Source: Stutzerimonas xanthomarina (GTDB taxonomy: Bacteria; Pseudomonadota; Gammaproteobacteria; Pseudomonadales; Pseudomonadaceae). Taken from it: a stretch of 37,519 bases of DNA. The stretch covers positions 1-37,519 of the forward strand of contig NZ_RHQM01000027.1 in the NCBI RefSeq assembly GCF_003935375.1, given 5' to 3'. Shown one piece after another: positions 23,333-30,937 of this stretch. A model generated the notes under the pieces. The model was not told the origin of the DNA. It searched no databases and was given only the letters and a program-made list of their open reading frames with translations. The position numbers were made by a program, and so were the translations under genes. Position 1 is the first letter of the stretch. Each line of letters opens with the position of its first letter.

Positions 23333-25048
23333 CTAGCGGGTGCCCTTGCGGCTCTTCACGCAGACGAAGCTCGATGCGGCATTGACGTCGCCTTTGCCGA
23401 CGTACTTCGGCCAGCCGGGGTATTCGCACAGCGGCCGGGTGCGGCCGGGCACGCCGACGCTGTCGGCAACGATCTGCCGGCGCGGCGCACGGCCCTGCTC
23501 GACCCAGTTTTCCAGCGCGGTCAGCGAATCCCAGGCGGCGTTGAACACCGTGCTGGCGGCGTGGCCGTAGCCGGGGATCTCGTAATAGCGCAGGAAGTGC
23601 TTGGTCTTGCCGGGGCCCATGTCGCGGCGCACGCGCTCGTAGTACTCGGCGGTGGCGCGGGTGCTCACCAGCTGGTCGGAACTACCGTGGGCCATGAGGA
23701 TCTTGCCGCCGTTGCGGGCGAAGGCGGACAGGTCGGTCCGGTTGACGTCCTGGCGCAGCGACAGCTCGCTGATGCGCGCCTGCCACGGGCCGGGGTTCTG
23801 TGGGTCGAGGGTCAGCGAGTTGAAGGTGGGGTTGCGCGTCACGAAGAAGCGCACCCATTCATCCCAGAAGCCGGAATGGTAGGGCGCGCCCTCGGCGAAC
23901 CCGGTGCCGTGCACCGGCATCGGGTAGCTCGGCTGCAGGGTGTTGAGGCCGAGGCGGTTGACCACCAGCTGCAGGCCTTCACCCGGCCGGCCGAGGTCGG
24001 TGCCCCAGGTGTTGAAGCCGGGGTAGTGGGTCTCGCCGCTGGCCAGCGGGAAGTTGAAGCGGATCGGCGTGTTGAACACCCGCAGCGCCTGGATCTGCGC
24101 ATCCGACAGGCAGCGCTGCGAGGTATCGGCACCGCCCGGGCAGCGCAGCGGTTTGCCGTCGAGCCTGGCGCGGGCCGGGTCGAACCGTGCATTGCACGCG
24201 GCCTGATGGCTGACCACGCCGTCGCGCACGCCGTCCAGCCCATCGCAGGCCTGCATCGCGGCTTCCAGCAGTGCGGCACGTTTCTCCAGGCTGGGAAAGG
24301 CGCCGGGCTGGGCGAGGGCGCGGGTGATGCGGCCGAACTGCAGGTCCAGCGCCAGGGCGTTGTAGGCGGGGTAGAGGACAATGGCGCCGTTGAAGTCGGT
24401 CGGCCATTGCTGCACCACGGCCAGCGCCTCGCGGCCACCGGTGGAACCGCCGGCGAAATAGCTGCGCTCGGGCGCGGCGCCGTAGCGTTGTTCGATCAGG
24501 TAGACGGCGGCATCGCGGGTTTTCTTCAGCGCGTCGTGGGCGTAGTTGGCCAGCGCTTCGTCGTTCCAGGCGAAGGAGCCGGGGCTCAGCGGATCGGCGA
24601 CATGCCCGGAATCGCTGCCGAACACCGCATAGCCGCGGCCGAGCGGCGTGGGTTGATCGACCGGGCCGGCGGGGACGTTGCCGGCGACGTTCGGCACCGT
24701 GCCGTTGTAACCGCCGCCGCCGAACATCATCGCCTTGCGGTTCCACTGCTCGGGCAGCACCAGGCGCATGCGGATCGCCGGCGCAGCGGGATCGACCGGG
24801 CGAATCTCGGCGCTGACATCGCAATAGGCGCCGAAGGTCTGCGGTGCGCTGCCACCAGCCGCGACCGGGGTCGCCGCGGTGACGCGCGCGCCGCTGGTGG
24901 GCAGGCCGATGGCCTCGGCCGGTATCTCGCGGCCGAGCAGCTCGGTGCAGGTCGCCGCCTGCACGGATTCGGCGGCAAGTAGCGCCAGTGCCAAGGGCGT
25001 CAGGCACAGCGCGCGGCGGGTAAACGGATTGCTACGGATAGGCATCAT
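23333..25048 (-). CDS. Exported tannase/feruloyl esterase-family hydrolase
   Basis: A 571-residue alpha/beta hydrolase of the tannase/feruloyl esterase family, which cleaves aromatic carboxylic esters (MHETase belongs here too). A signal peptide ends near SVQA (residue 31). The nucleophile is S202 in GGSTGGRE; D458 (HGSSDQ) and H496 (GYGH) complete the triad. The calcium loop CDGLDGVRDGV (268-278) and the C-terminal LCEYPGWPKY block are present. The cysteines that usually sit next to the nucleophile (CS) and the histidine (HC) are both absent: here GS and HA. The start is MMPIRS at 25048, with AAGGA 8 bases upstream. It probably acts in the periplasm. It has its own sigma-54 promoter. Confidence 0.9.
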   Translation of the reverse strand: MMPIRSNPFTRRALCLTPLALALLAAESVQAATCTELLGREIPAEAIGLPTSGARVTAATPVAAGGSAPQTFGAYCDVSAEIRPVDPAAPAIRMRLVLPEQWNRKAMMFGGGGYNGTVPNVAGNVPAGPVDQPTPLGRGYAVFGSDSGHVADPLSPGSFAWNDEALANYAHDALKKTRDAAVYLIEQRYGAAPERSYFAGGSTGGREALAVVQQWPTDFNGAIVLYPAYNALALDLQFGRITRALAQPGAFPSLEKRAALLEAAMQACDGLDGVRDGVVSHQAACNARFDPARARLDGKPLRCPGGADTSQRCLSDAQIQALRVFNTPIRFNFPLASGETHYPGFNTWGTDLGRPGEGLQLVVNRLGLNTLQPSYPMPVHGTGFAEGAPYHSGFWDEWVRFFVTRNPTFNSLTLDPQNPGPWQARISELSLRQDVNRTDLSAFARNGGKILMAHGSSDQLVSTRATAEYYERVRRDMGPGKTKHFLRYYEIPGYGHAASTVFNAAWDSLTALENWVEQGRAPRRQIVADSVGVPGRTRPLCEYPGWPKYVGKGDVNAASSFVCVKSRKGTR

Positions 25049-25060
25049 TGGGGCTTCCTT

Positions 25061-25072
25061 CTTGTTGTTGTC
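25061..25072 (-). promoter_or_regulatory. Hfq/Crc CA motif in the esterase leader
   Basis: The coding strand reads ACAACAACAAG directly before AAGGAAGCCCCA-ATG, overlapping the translation initiation region. Confidence 0.7.
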
Positions 25073-25107
25073 GAGCCGGTGCGCCGAGTCGGGCGCAACA
25101 GCGCTCA

Positions 25108-25123
25108 AGCCAATGACATGCCA
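25108..25123 (-). promoter_or_regulatory. Sigma-54 promoter of the esterase gene
   Basis: The coding strand reads TGGCATGTCATTGGCT: -24 TGGCAT, -12 TGGCT, with exact GG-N10-GC spacing. The start of transcription would fall near 25097, giving a leader of about 50 bases that holds the CA motif. Confidence 0.7.
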
Positions 25124-25253
25124 GCGGGCGGAAGGAAGGGAGAGCAGGCGATGGCCGGTCATCGCCGTCGGCGCGAGGGCTCTAGGGCGAGGATGCGGAA
25201 GCCGTTGGGGGCGGCAGAAAGATGTATGGCGCGGCGGAGCTCAGGTGGAGCGA

Positions 25254-25291
25254 TGTCCGGCGCGCTGGACGACTGTCCGCCGCGCCGGACA
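25254..25291. promoter_or_regulatory. Two activator-binding palindromes upstream of the esterase gene
   Basis: TGTCC-GGCGCGCT-GGACG (25254-25271) and TGTCC-GCCGCGCC-GGACA (25274-25291) stand side by side with centres 20 bases apart, about two helical turns. They lie 130-185 bases upstream of the sigma-54 promoter. Confidence 0.75.
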
Positions 25292-25300
25292 CTCAGGTGG

Positions 25301-25699
25301 CTAGTTGTAGCGGCCGTTGAGCCCGCCGACGCTGTAGCGCCCGGCGCCGAGCAGCAGGATGGCTAGCGAGCCGAACAGGAACAGGCCCTGCAGTTCGATG
25401 GCCCAGCCGCCCATCGGCCCGATGTCGAACAGCTCGGCCCGGTGCGCCAGCGCCAGTGCGACGACCATGTTGCCCAGCATCAGCAGAGCACCGAGGCGGG
25501 TGTAGAGGCCAAGGATCACCAGCAGCGGCCCAACCACTTCTCCGAGGTAAACGCCGTAGGCGAGGACCGTCGGCAGCCCCATGCCGGCGAGCATGCCGCC
25601 GATGCCGTCGACGCCGTGCAACAGCTTGTGGATGCCATGCAGCAGCATCAGTACGCCGACCGAGAGCCTGAGAACCAGTTTGCCTGCATCGTCTGTCAT
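25301..25699 (-). CDS. DoxX-family membrane protein
   Basis: A 132-residue membrane protein with four hydrophobic helices. It opens with LVLRLSVGVLMLLHGIHKLLHG, typical of DoxX/DoxD-like proteins, and contains GLYTRLGALLMLGNMVVAL. Its biochemical role is unclear in most bacteria. The start at 25699 (MTDDAGKLVLR) is chosen for its fit to the family; GGGA stands about 9 bases upstream, and the frame extends upstream without a better site. It lies 110 bases after the activator gene, so it may be read from the same transcript. Confidence 0.8.
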   Translation of the reverse strand: MTDDAGKLVLRLSVGVLMLLHGIHKLLHGVDGIGGMLAGMGLPTVLAYGVYLGEVVGPLLVILGLYTRLGALLMLGNMVVALALAHRAELFDIGPMGGWAIELQGLFLFGSLAILLLGAGRYSVGGLNGRYN

Positions 25700-25809
25700 C
25701 GTTGCGCGTCCCATTGCGGCGCCGGGAATCGGCGCCCTGCCTCCAATGTAGATCAGCCGCTGTGACATTGCCGCGTCGTCAACTATGGCCAAGCCGCGCG
25801 CTAGACCGC

Positions 25810-27309
25810 TCAGCGCTGGCTCAGGCCATGTTGCTGCAGCTTGCTGTAGAGGCTGGCGCGGGAGATGCCGAGCTCCATGGCGGCGCGCCGACGGTTGCCC
25901 TTGCAGGCGACCAGTGCGCTCTGCAGGGCGCGCCGCTCGGCCTGGGCGAGGGTCTGCGCCAGCGGTTGCAGCGGCAGTTCTTCGCTTGGTGCGGCCTCGC
26001 TCGGCGGGATGGACGCGGCAGCGGGCGCGACGTAGTTCGTCGCATCGGCGGAACGTGCCTGCTCGCCCAGCAACGGCAGCAGGTGCGCAGCCTGCAGCTG
26101 CGAACCATCGGCGCAGAGCTGGGCGCGTTCCAGCAGGTTGCCCAACTCGCGCACGTTGCCGCGCCAGGGTTGCGCGCAGAGCAGGGCCAGCGCTTCGGGG
26201 TTCAGCTCCATGGGCGGCTGCCCGGAGCGGTTGGCGATGTCGTCGAGCAGGTGCTCGACCACGGCGGGAATATCGCTGGCGCGCTCGCGCAACGGTGGCA
26301 CGCGCAGGGCGAGGACGTTGAGGCGGTAGTAGAGGTCGTCGCGGAACTGGCCGGCGGCGACCTTGGCTTCCAGGTCGATATGCGTCGCGGCGATCACCCG
26401 CACGTTGAGCGCCTTGACCTGGTTGGAGCCGAGCGGCTCGACCTCCTGTTCCTGCAGTACGCGCAAGAGCTTGGCCTGCAGCGGCAGGGGCAGGTCGCCG
26501 ATCTCGTCGAGGAACAACGTGCCGCCGTTAGCCACCTCGAACTTGCCGATGCGCGCCTTGCGGTCGGCGCCGGTAAAGGCGCCGGGGGCGGTGCCGAACA
26601 GTTCGGCCTCGACCAGGCTTTCCGGAATCGCCGCGACGTTGACCGCGACGAAGGGCCCGCGCGCCCGCGGTGAGAGGTTGTGGATGCCCTGGGCCAGCAA
26701 CTCCTTGCCGGTGCCGGTCTCGCCACGCAGCAGCACGGTGGCGTCGAGCTGCGCCGCGCGCCGGGCCTGGCGCTTGATCTCGCTGGCGGCCGGGCTGTTA
26801 CCGATGAAGCCGGCGATGGTGTAGCGCGCCCGGCGGGCCTTGGCCAGTTCGTTCTGGGTAGCGACCAGCTGGGTCTGCAGGCTGGTGTACTTGGACATCA
26901 GCGGCTTGAGATGGCGCGCGCGGTCGAACAGCACGAAGCCCAGCGCGCCGACCAGGGTGCCGTCTTCGTCGCGCAGCGGAATGCGGGTGACCACGAAGTG
27001 TTCGTCGCCGAAGGCCATCAGGTCGATGATGCTCGGCAGGCCGCTTTCCACCACCTCGCGCAGGCGGCTGGCCGGCAGCACTTCCTCGATTTCCTTGCCG
27101 AGCACGCTGGACGGATCGCGAATGCCGACCTTCTCGGCGTACTTGTCGTTGATCCAGACGATACGCGCCTGGCGGTTGACCGCGATGGTGCCCTCGCACT
27201 GCGCGTTCAGATGATCGAACAGCAGTGGCATGGCCACGGCACGGAAGCGTTCCGGCGAAACGCCGACGATCAGGCCGTGGTTGTCGAGTGCGTCGCGGGC
27301 AATGCTCAT
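25810..27309 (-). CDS. Sigma-54-dependent activator with PAS sensor (PAS-AAA+-Fis HTH)
   Basis: A 499-residue enhancer-binding protein. A PAS domain (about 35-130) probably senses a small ligand. The AAA+ domain has Walker A GETGTGKE (196-203), the sigma-54 contact loop GAFTGA (243-248) and Walker B TLFLDE (264-269). The C-terminus carries a Fis-type helix-turn-helix (about 460-495, GNRRRAAMELGISRASLYSKL). There is no receiver domain, so it is not a two-component regulator. It lies inside the TRAP/esterase/porin cluster and is the natural candidate to bind the TGTCC-N8-GGACA sites there. The ribosome binding site is weak (GGACC about 8 bases upstream). Confidence 0.93.
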   Translation of the reverse strand: MSIARDALDNHGLIVGVSPERFRAVAMPLLFDHLNAQCEGTIAVNRQARIVWINDKYAEKVGIRDPSSVLGKEIEEVLPASRLREVVESGLPSIIDLMAFGDEHFVVTRIPLRDEDGTLVGALGFVLFDRARHLKPLMSKYTSLQTQLVATQNELAKARRARYTIAGFIGNSPAASEIKRQARRAAQLDATVLLRGETGTGKELLAQGIHNLSPRARGPFVAVNVAAIPESLVEAELFGTAPGAFTGADRKARIGKFEVANGGTLFLDEIGDLPLPLQAKLLRVLQEQEVEPLGSNQVKALNVRVIAATHIDLEAKVAAGQFRDDLYYRLNVLALRVPPLRERASDIPAVVEHLLDDIANRSGQPPMELNPEALALLCAQPWRGNVRELGNLLERAQLCADGSQLQAAHLLPLLGEQARSADATNYVAPAAASIPPSEAAPSEELPLQPLAQTLAQAERRALQSALVACKGNRRRAAMELGISRASLYSKLQQHGLSQR

Positions 27310-27351
27310 GGGCAGTCAGGGTCCGTTCTGGGGCGACCGATTATGGTTGGC

Positions 27352-27379
27352 CCCGGCTGCCACGGGCAAGGCAGCCGGG
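27352..27379. other. Hairpin between dctM and the activator gene
   Basis: CCCGGCTGCC and GGCAGCCGGG form a perfect 10-bp stem around an 8-base loop, 6 bases after the dctM stop. No T tract follows on the coding strand, so it may stabilise or process the message rather than end it. CATAAT just after it could be a -10 box for the activator gene. Confidence 0.5.
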
Positions 27380-27384
27380 CATGC

Positions 27385-28755
27385 TCACGGCTGGGAATAC
27401 ACTTCGTTGGGCAGCCATGTGGCGAGCGGCGCGAAATAGAACACCAGGGCCAGACCGATCAGCTGGATGATGATGTACGGCAGCACGCCGAGGTAGACAT
27501 CGCGGGTGGTGATGCCCGGCGGGCAGACGCCCTTGATGTAGAAGAGCGCGAAGCCCACCGGCGGGGTGAGAAACGAAGTCTGCAGGCAGAGCGCGAAGAG
27601 AATCGCGAACCACAGCGGATCGACGCCCATGGAAAACAGCACTGGCGCCACCAGCGGCAGGATGATCAGGGTGATCTCCACCCAGTCGAGGAAGAACCCC
27701 AGCAGGAAGGTGATCGCCAGCACGGTGAGCAGTACGCCGGTCTGGCCGAACGGCAGGCCGGTCAGCGCCGCGCGAATCACGTCGTCGCCACCCAGGCCGC
27801 GCAGCACGGCGGCGAATACCGTGGCGCCGATGAAGATGCCGAAGATGAACGCGGCGGTGCGGCTGGTCTGGTACAGCGCATCCTTGAGCACCGGCAGGTT
27901 CAGCCGGCGGCTGGCCGCTGCCATCAACAGTGCACCGAAGGCGCCGACGGCGGAGGCCTCGGTGGTGGTGGCGATGCCGAAGAAGATCGAGCCGAGCACA
28001 GCGAAGATCAGTGCCAGCGGCGGCACCACGGCCCAGAACACGTCGAGCAGGGCACGGGCGTCGAGCTTCGGCCGGTTGACCGGGGCCGGGGCGAAGTCCT
28101 TCTTCAGCCAGGCGGCGATCACGATGTAGAGGATGTACATCAGCGCCAGCATCATCCCCGGGATCAACGCACCCATGAATAATTTGCCCACCGAGGCTTC
28201 CGAGGTGCCGAGGCGGTCGGCCATCAGCACCAGCATGATGCTCGGCGGAATCAGGATGCCCAGCGTGCCCACCGAGCAGGCGGTGCCCACCGCCAGGCTC
28301 TTGTTGTAATTGGCCTGCAGCATCGGCCCGATGGAGAGCATGCCGAGCAGCGCCACCGAGGCGCCGACGATGCCGGTGGAGGCGGCGAGCAGGATGCCGG
28401 CCACCACCACGGTCACCGCGTAGCCGCCGCGCAGCGGGCCGAGCACGCGCACCAGGCTGTGCATCAGGCGTTCGGCGATGCCGGAGCGGTCGAGCATGAT
28501 GCCCATGAAGATGAACAGCGGCAGGGCCACCATCAGCTCATTGGCGACGATGCCGTAGATGCGCGCGTCGAGCACGCCGATGGTGCCGTCCCAGGTAAAC
28601 CAGAGATTGGCGTCGAAGTGTTCGACCAGCACATAGCCGACCACGGCGAACAGCAGGCCGATGCCGGCCAGCGACCAGGCGACCGGGAAGCCGAGTAGCA
28701 GCAGGCCCATGAAGCTGGCGAACATGGCGATGACGAGGATTTCTTCCAGACCCAT
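27385..28755 (-). CDS. dctM: TRAP transporter large membrane subunit
   Basis: A 456-residue inner-membrane protein with about twelve hydrophobic helices, the transporting subunit of a Na+-driven TRAP carrier. DctM-family marks are the N-terminal LLLLGFPVAWSLAGIGL, the LPLFIFMGIMLDRSG block, the GTLGILIPPSIMLVL segment and the late FLTPPVGFALFYIKGV. It follows dctQ by 16 bases. Confidence 0.94.
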   Translation of the reverse strand: MGLEEILVIAMFASFMGLLLLGFPVAWSLAGIGLLFAVVGYVLVEHFDANLWFTWDGTIGVLDARIYGIVANELMVALPLFIFMGIMLDRSGIAERLMHSLVRVLGPLRGGYAVTVVVAGILLAASTGIVGASVALLGMLSIGPMLQANYNKSLAVGTACSVGTLGILIPPSIMLVLMADRLGTSEASVGKLFMGALIPGMMLALMYILYIVIAAWLKKDFAPAPVNRPKLDARALLDVFWAVVPPLALIFAVLGSIFFGIATTTEASAVGAFGALLMAAASRRLNLPVLKDALYQTSRTAAFIFGIFIGATVFAAVLRGLGGDDVIRAALTGLPFGQTGVLLTVLAITFLLGFFLDWVEITLIILPLVAPVLFSMGVDPLWFAILFALCLQTSFLTPPVGFALFYIKGVCPPGITTRDVYLGVLPYIIIQLIGLALVFYFAPLATWLPNEVYSQP

Positions 28756-28771
28756 GATTGCGACTACTCCA

Positions 28772-29374
28772 TCAGGGCTGCGAACGAGTGCGGTCGCGCT
28801 CGTCCGAGGGGGCCGTCAGGGCCCGCGGGAAATTGAACAGCAGGGTGCTGCAGCGCAACGCGCGGGACAGCAGCGCCAGCGCCAGCAGGGCGAGGCCGAT
28901 GGGCAGCACGCTCTTGAAGATGAAGCGATGGGGCAGCCCGCTGGGTGCCTGGGAGCGCTCGTTGTAGAGGTAGGCTTTGTAGGCGTAGGGAATCAGCGCA
29001 TCGATCATCAGCGCGATCACCGGCAGCGCCAGCAGCACGATGGCGACCAGCTCGATCCAGGCGCGGCTGCGCAGACTGAAGCGTTCGCTCAGCACATCGA
29101 CACGCACATGGTCGTCGCGCACTACGGCATAGGCGAGGGCAAGCATCAGCGCGGCGCCGAACAGGTGCCAGGACATTTCCTCCAGCGCGATGGAGCCACG
29201 CGAGAGGGCAAAGCGGCTGAACACATTGGCCAGCACGACCAGCAGCACGGCCAGCCAGAGCCAGGCGCTGGCTTCGCCGATGGCCACCAGCAGGCGATCC
29301 AGCGGCCGCGAGATGCGGTTGTACGGCAGCGCGTCGGGCGCTGGCGCATCGGGAGAGACGGGCTTGAAGGACAC
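28772..29374 (-). CDS. dctQ: TRAP transporter small membrane subunit
   Basis: A 200-residue protein with four hydrophobic helices (the first is WLWLAVLLVVLANVFSRFAL) that pairs with DctM. The GTG at 29374 is taken as start because GAGG stands 7 bases upstream. The longer frame from GTG 29416 lacks a ribosome binding site and starts inside the intergenic hairpin. The helix-loop segment EEMSWHLFGAALMLALAYAV with the following DDHVRVDV is typical of DctQ. Confidence 0.9.
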   Translation of the reverse strand: MSFKPVSPDAPAPDALPYNRISRPLDRLLVAIGEASAWLWLAVLLVVLANVFSRFALSRGSIALEEMSWHLFGAALMLALAYAVVRDDHVRVDVLSERFSLRSRAWIELVAIVLLALPVIALMIDALIPYAYKAYLYNERSQAPSGLPHRFIFKSVLPIGLALLALALLSRALRCSTLLFNFPRALTAPSDERDRTRSQP

Positions 29375-29407
29375 GGCGGACCTCGAAATCTCGACACAGG
29401 TGATGAA

Positions 29408-29431
29408 CGCGGGCACGTCGCCGTGCCCGCG
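29408..29431. other. Hairpin between dctP and dctQ
   Basis: CGCGGGCAC (29408-29416) and GTGCCCGCG (29423-29431) form a perfect 9-bp stem without a T tract. Hairpins after binding-protein genes often protect the upstream message, giving more binding protein than membrane subunits. Confidence 0.65.
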
Positions 29432-29446
29432 GGTTAGGCGCAGCCG

Positions 29447-30532
29447 TCAGTCGTACTTGTAGAAGTCGCGCGGCAGATAGCCCATGCCGTGCCAGATCGA
29501 GTGGTGCTGCATGAACTCGCGCTGGCTGGTCAGCACGCGCTTGAACATCTCGTCCTTGGCGGCCATCTCGTCGAGCACCTCGTCGGTGACCTTCTGCAGC
29601 TCGCGCAGTACCGGCTCGGGCAGCACCTGGGCCTTCACGCCCTGCTTCTGGTAGTCACGCAGCGCGGTCGGCTGAGCCCACTCGCTTTCGGCGAAGCCCT
29701 TGAGCGTGGCCGACTCGCACCCAATCTCGATGAGCGCGCGGCTCTCCGGCTTGAGCTTGTCCCAGACGTCCTTGTTCACCAGCAGGTGCGAGGTGGTCAG
29801 CGTCTGGTGCCAGCCGGGCATGATGTAGTTCTTGATGATCTGGTCCAGGCCCAGCATCTTGTCCACCGCCGGCTGCGAGAACTCGGTGGCGTCGATGGTC
29901 TTGCGCTCCAGCGCCTGGTAGATCTCGCCGCCCGGCACCATGGTCACCGAGGCGCCGAGCTTTTCCAGCACCTTGCCGCCGATGCCGGCAAAGCGGATAC
30001 GCAGGCCGTCGAAGTCCTCCAGCTTCTCGATGGGCTTGGCGAACCAGCCGGCGCCTTCCGGGCCGATGATGCTGCACAGCATCGGGTGGATATTGCGCTG
30101 GGCGTAGATTTCCTCGAGCAGCTTCTTGCCGTCACCCTGGTAGTACCAGGCCAGGTGCGCCGGCGGCTCCATGTTGAACGGCGCGCCGGAGTACAGCGGC
30201 AGGGCCGGGATGGTGCCCTGGTCGTAGCCGATCCAGGTGTAGCCGGCCGGGTACTTGCCGCTGCTCACCGCATCCATGATCTCGAACGGCGGCACCAGCT
30301 CGCCCGGCTCGTAGTAGCGCAGCTGGATGTCGCCGCCTGAGACGGCCTTGAGCGATTCGGAAAGATGCTTGACCGGGGTGGAGAGGCCGATCAGGTGGGA
30401 GGGGAAGGCCAGCGGCACCTGCCAGCGGATCTTCTCCGCGGCGCTGGCGACGCCACTGAGCAGGCTGGCGCCGAGCAGGGTGGTCGCACCGATGGCGCAG
30501 GCGATACGGGAGAGTTTGTTCTTGGTCGACAT
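29447..30532 (-). CDS. dctP: TRAP transporter periplasmic binding protein
   Basis: A 361-residue solute-binding protein with a 31-residue signal peptide ending in GVASA. The mature part shows the DctP-type WQVPLAFP start, the segment PFEIMDAVSSGKYPAG and the conserved arginine region LRIRFAGIGGKVLEKLGA that binds the ligand carboxylate. The sequence looks closest to the TakP-like subgroup that binds 2-oxo acids, but the ligand cannot be decided by eye. AAGGAAACC stands before the ATG. It is the first gene of the TRAP operon, with upstream activator sites, a candidate sigma-54 promoter and a CA motif. Confidence 0.92.
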   Translation of the reverse strand: MSTKNKLSRIACAIGATTLLGASLLSGVASAAEKIRWQVPLAFPSHLIGLSTPVKHLSESLKAVSGGDIQLRYYEPGELVPPFEIMDAVSSGKYPAGYTWIGYDQGTIPALPLYSGAPFNMEPPAHLAWYYQGDGKKLLEEIYAQRNIHPMLCSIIGPEGAGWFAKPIEKLEDFDGLRIRFAGIGGKVLEKLGASVTMVPGGEIYQALERKTIDATEFSQPAVDKMLGLDQIIKNYIMPGWHQTLTTSHLLVNKDVWDKLKPESRALIEIGCESATLKGFAESEWAQPTALRDYQKQGVKAQVLPEPVLRELQKVTDEVLDEMAAKDEMFKRVLTSQREFMQHHSIWHGMGYLPRDFYKYD

Positions 30533-30544
30533 GCAGGTTTCCTT

Positions 30545-30556
30545 CTTGTTGTTGTT
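30545..30556 (-). promoter_or_regulatory. Hfq/Crc CA motif in the dctP leader
   Basis: The coding strand reads AACAACAACAAG directly before AAGGAAACCTGC-ATG. The block is nearly identical to those before the porin and the esterase. Confidence 0.75.
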
Positions 30557-30639
30557 CTGGTGCCCGAGGGCGGACGCGTAACCGCCCGTGGGTCGAGGGC
30601 GTTAACAGGCCAGAACAAGAACAGAGGCCGAGCCGATGC

Positions 30640-30655
30640 TGCCGATCCGGCGCCA
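30640..30655 (-). promoter_or_regulatory. Candidate sigma-54 promoter of the TRAP operon
   Basis: The coding strand reads TGGCGCCGGATCGGCA with exact GG-N10-GC spacing. The -24 box differs in one base and the -12 box (CGGCA) in two from consensus, so this is the weakest of the three cluster promoters. Confidence 0.5.
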
Positions 30656-30775
30656 GTCTTGTTCTTTGGTTTGTTCTGGCGTCGCGGGGTGGATTGCAGG
30701 TTCTGTGCCTATCGCTCGCGAGCGAGGAAAGGCGCGCTCTGCAGCGGCATTCGGATGATTGCAGGGCGATAGCGG

Positions 30776-30853
30776 TGTCCGCTGCGGCAGACACTGCTCA
30801 GGTGAACACGCGGCGGTGTCCGGAATTCTGGAACATGTCCAGTTATGTGGACG
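30776..30853. promoter_or_regulatory. Three activator-binding palindromes upstream of the TRAP operon
   Basis: TGTCC-GCTGCGGC-AGACA (30776-30793), TGTCC-GGAATTCT-GGAAC (30817-30834) and TGTCC-AGTTATGT-GGACG (30836-30853). The first and third keep the exact N8 spacing; the middle one has an imperfect right arm. They lie 120-215 bases upstream of the candidate sigma-54 promoter. Confidence 0.7.
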
Positions 30854-30871
30854 CCTGAATAGCTGACAGCG

Positions 30872-30911
30872 GGCAAACAAATCCGGCGTTGCGCGGGACG
30901 CGACGCCGGAT
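30872..30911 (-). terminator. Terminator after the liuR-like gene
   Basis: ATCCGGCGT (30881-30889) and ACGCCGGAT (30903-30911) form a 9-bp stem. On the minus strand TTTGTTTG follows. Confidence 0.7.
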
Positions 30912-30937
30912 GAGCGAAATGGGAGAGAGGAGAGCGA

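Noticed and set aside
23061..23429. N-terminal extension of the OprD frame
   Set aside because: It would place the sigma-54 promoter and activator sites inside coding DNA and put the signal peptide in the middle of the protein.
21780..24982. Long plus-strand frames opposite oprD and the esterase gene (444 and 596 codons)
   Set aside because: They are mirror frames of GC-rich real genes: no ribosome binding sites, A/V/G/Q/R-rich filler, and no known motif, while the minus-strand frames encode complete recognisable proteins.
26680..28182. 500-codon plus-strand frame opposite the activator and dctM
   Set aside because: Extremely rich in E, Q, H and R without any domain, and antisense to two well-recognised genes.
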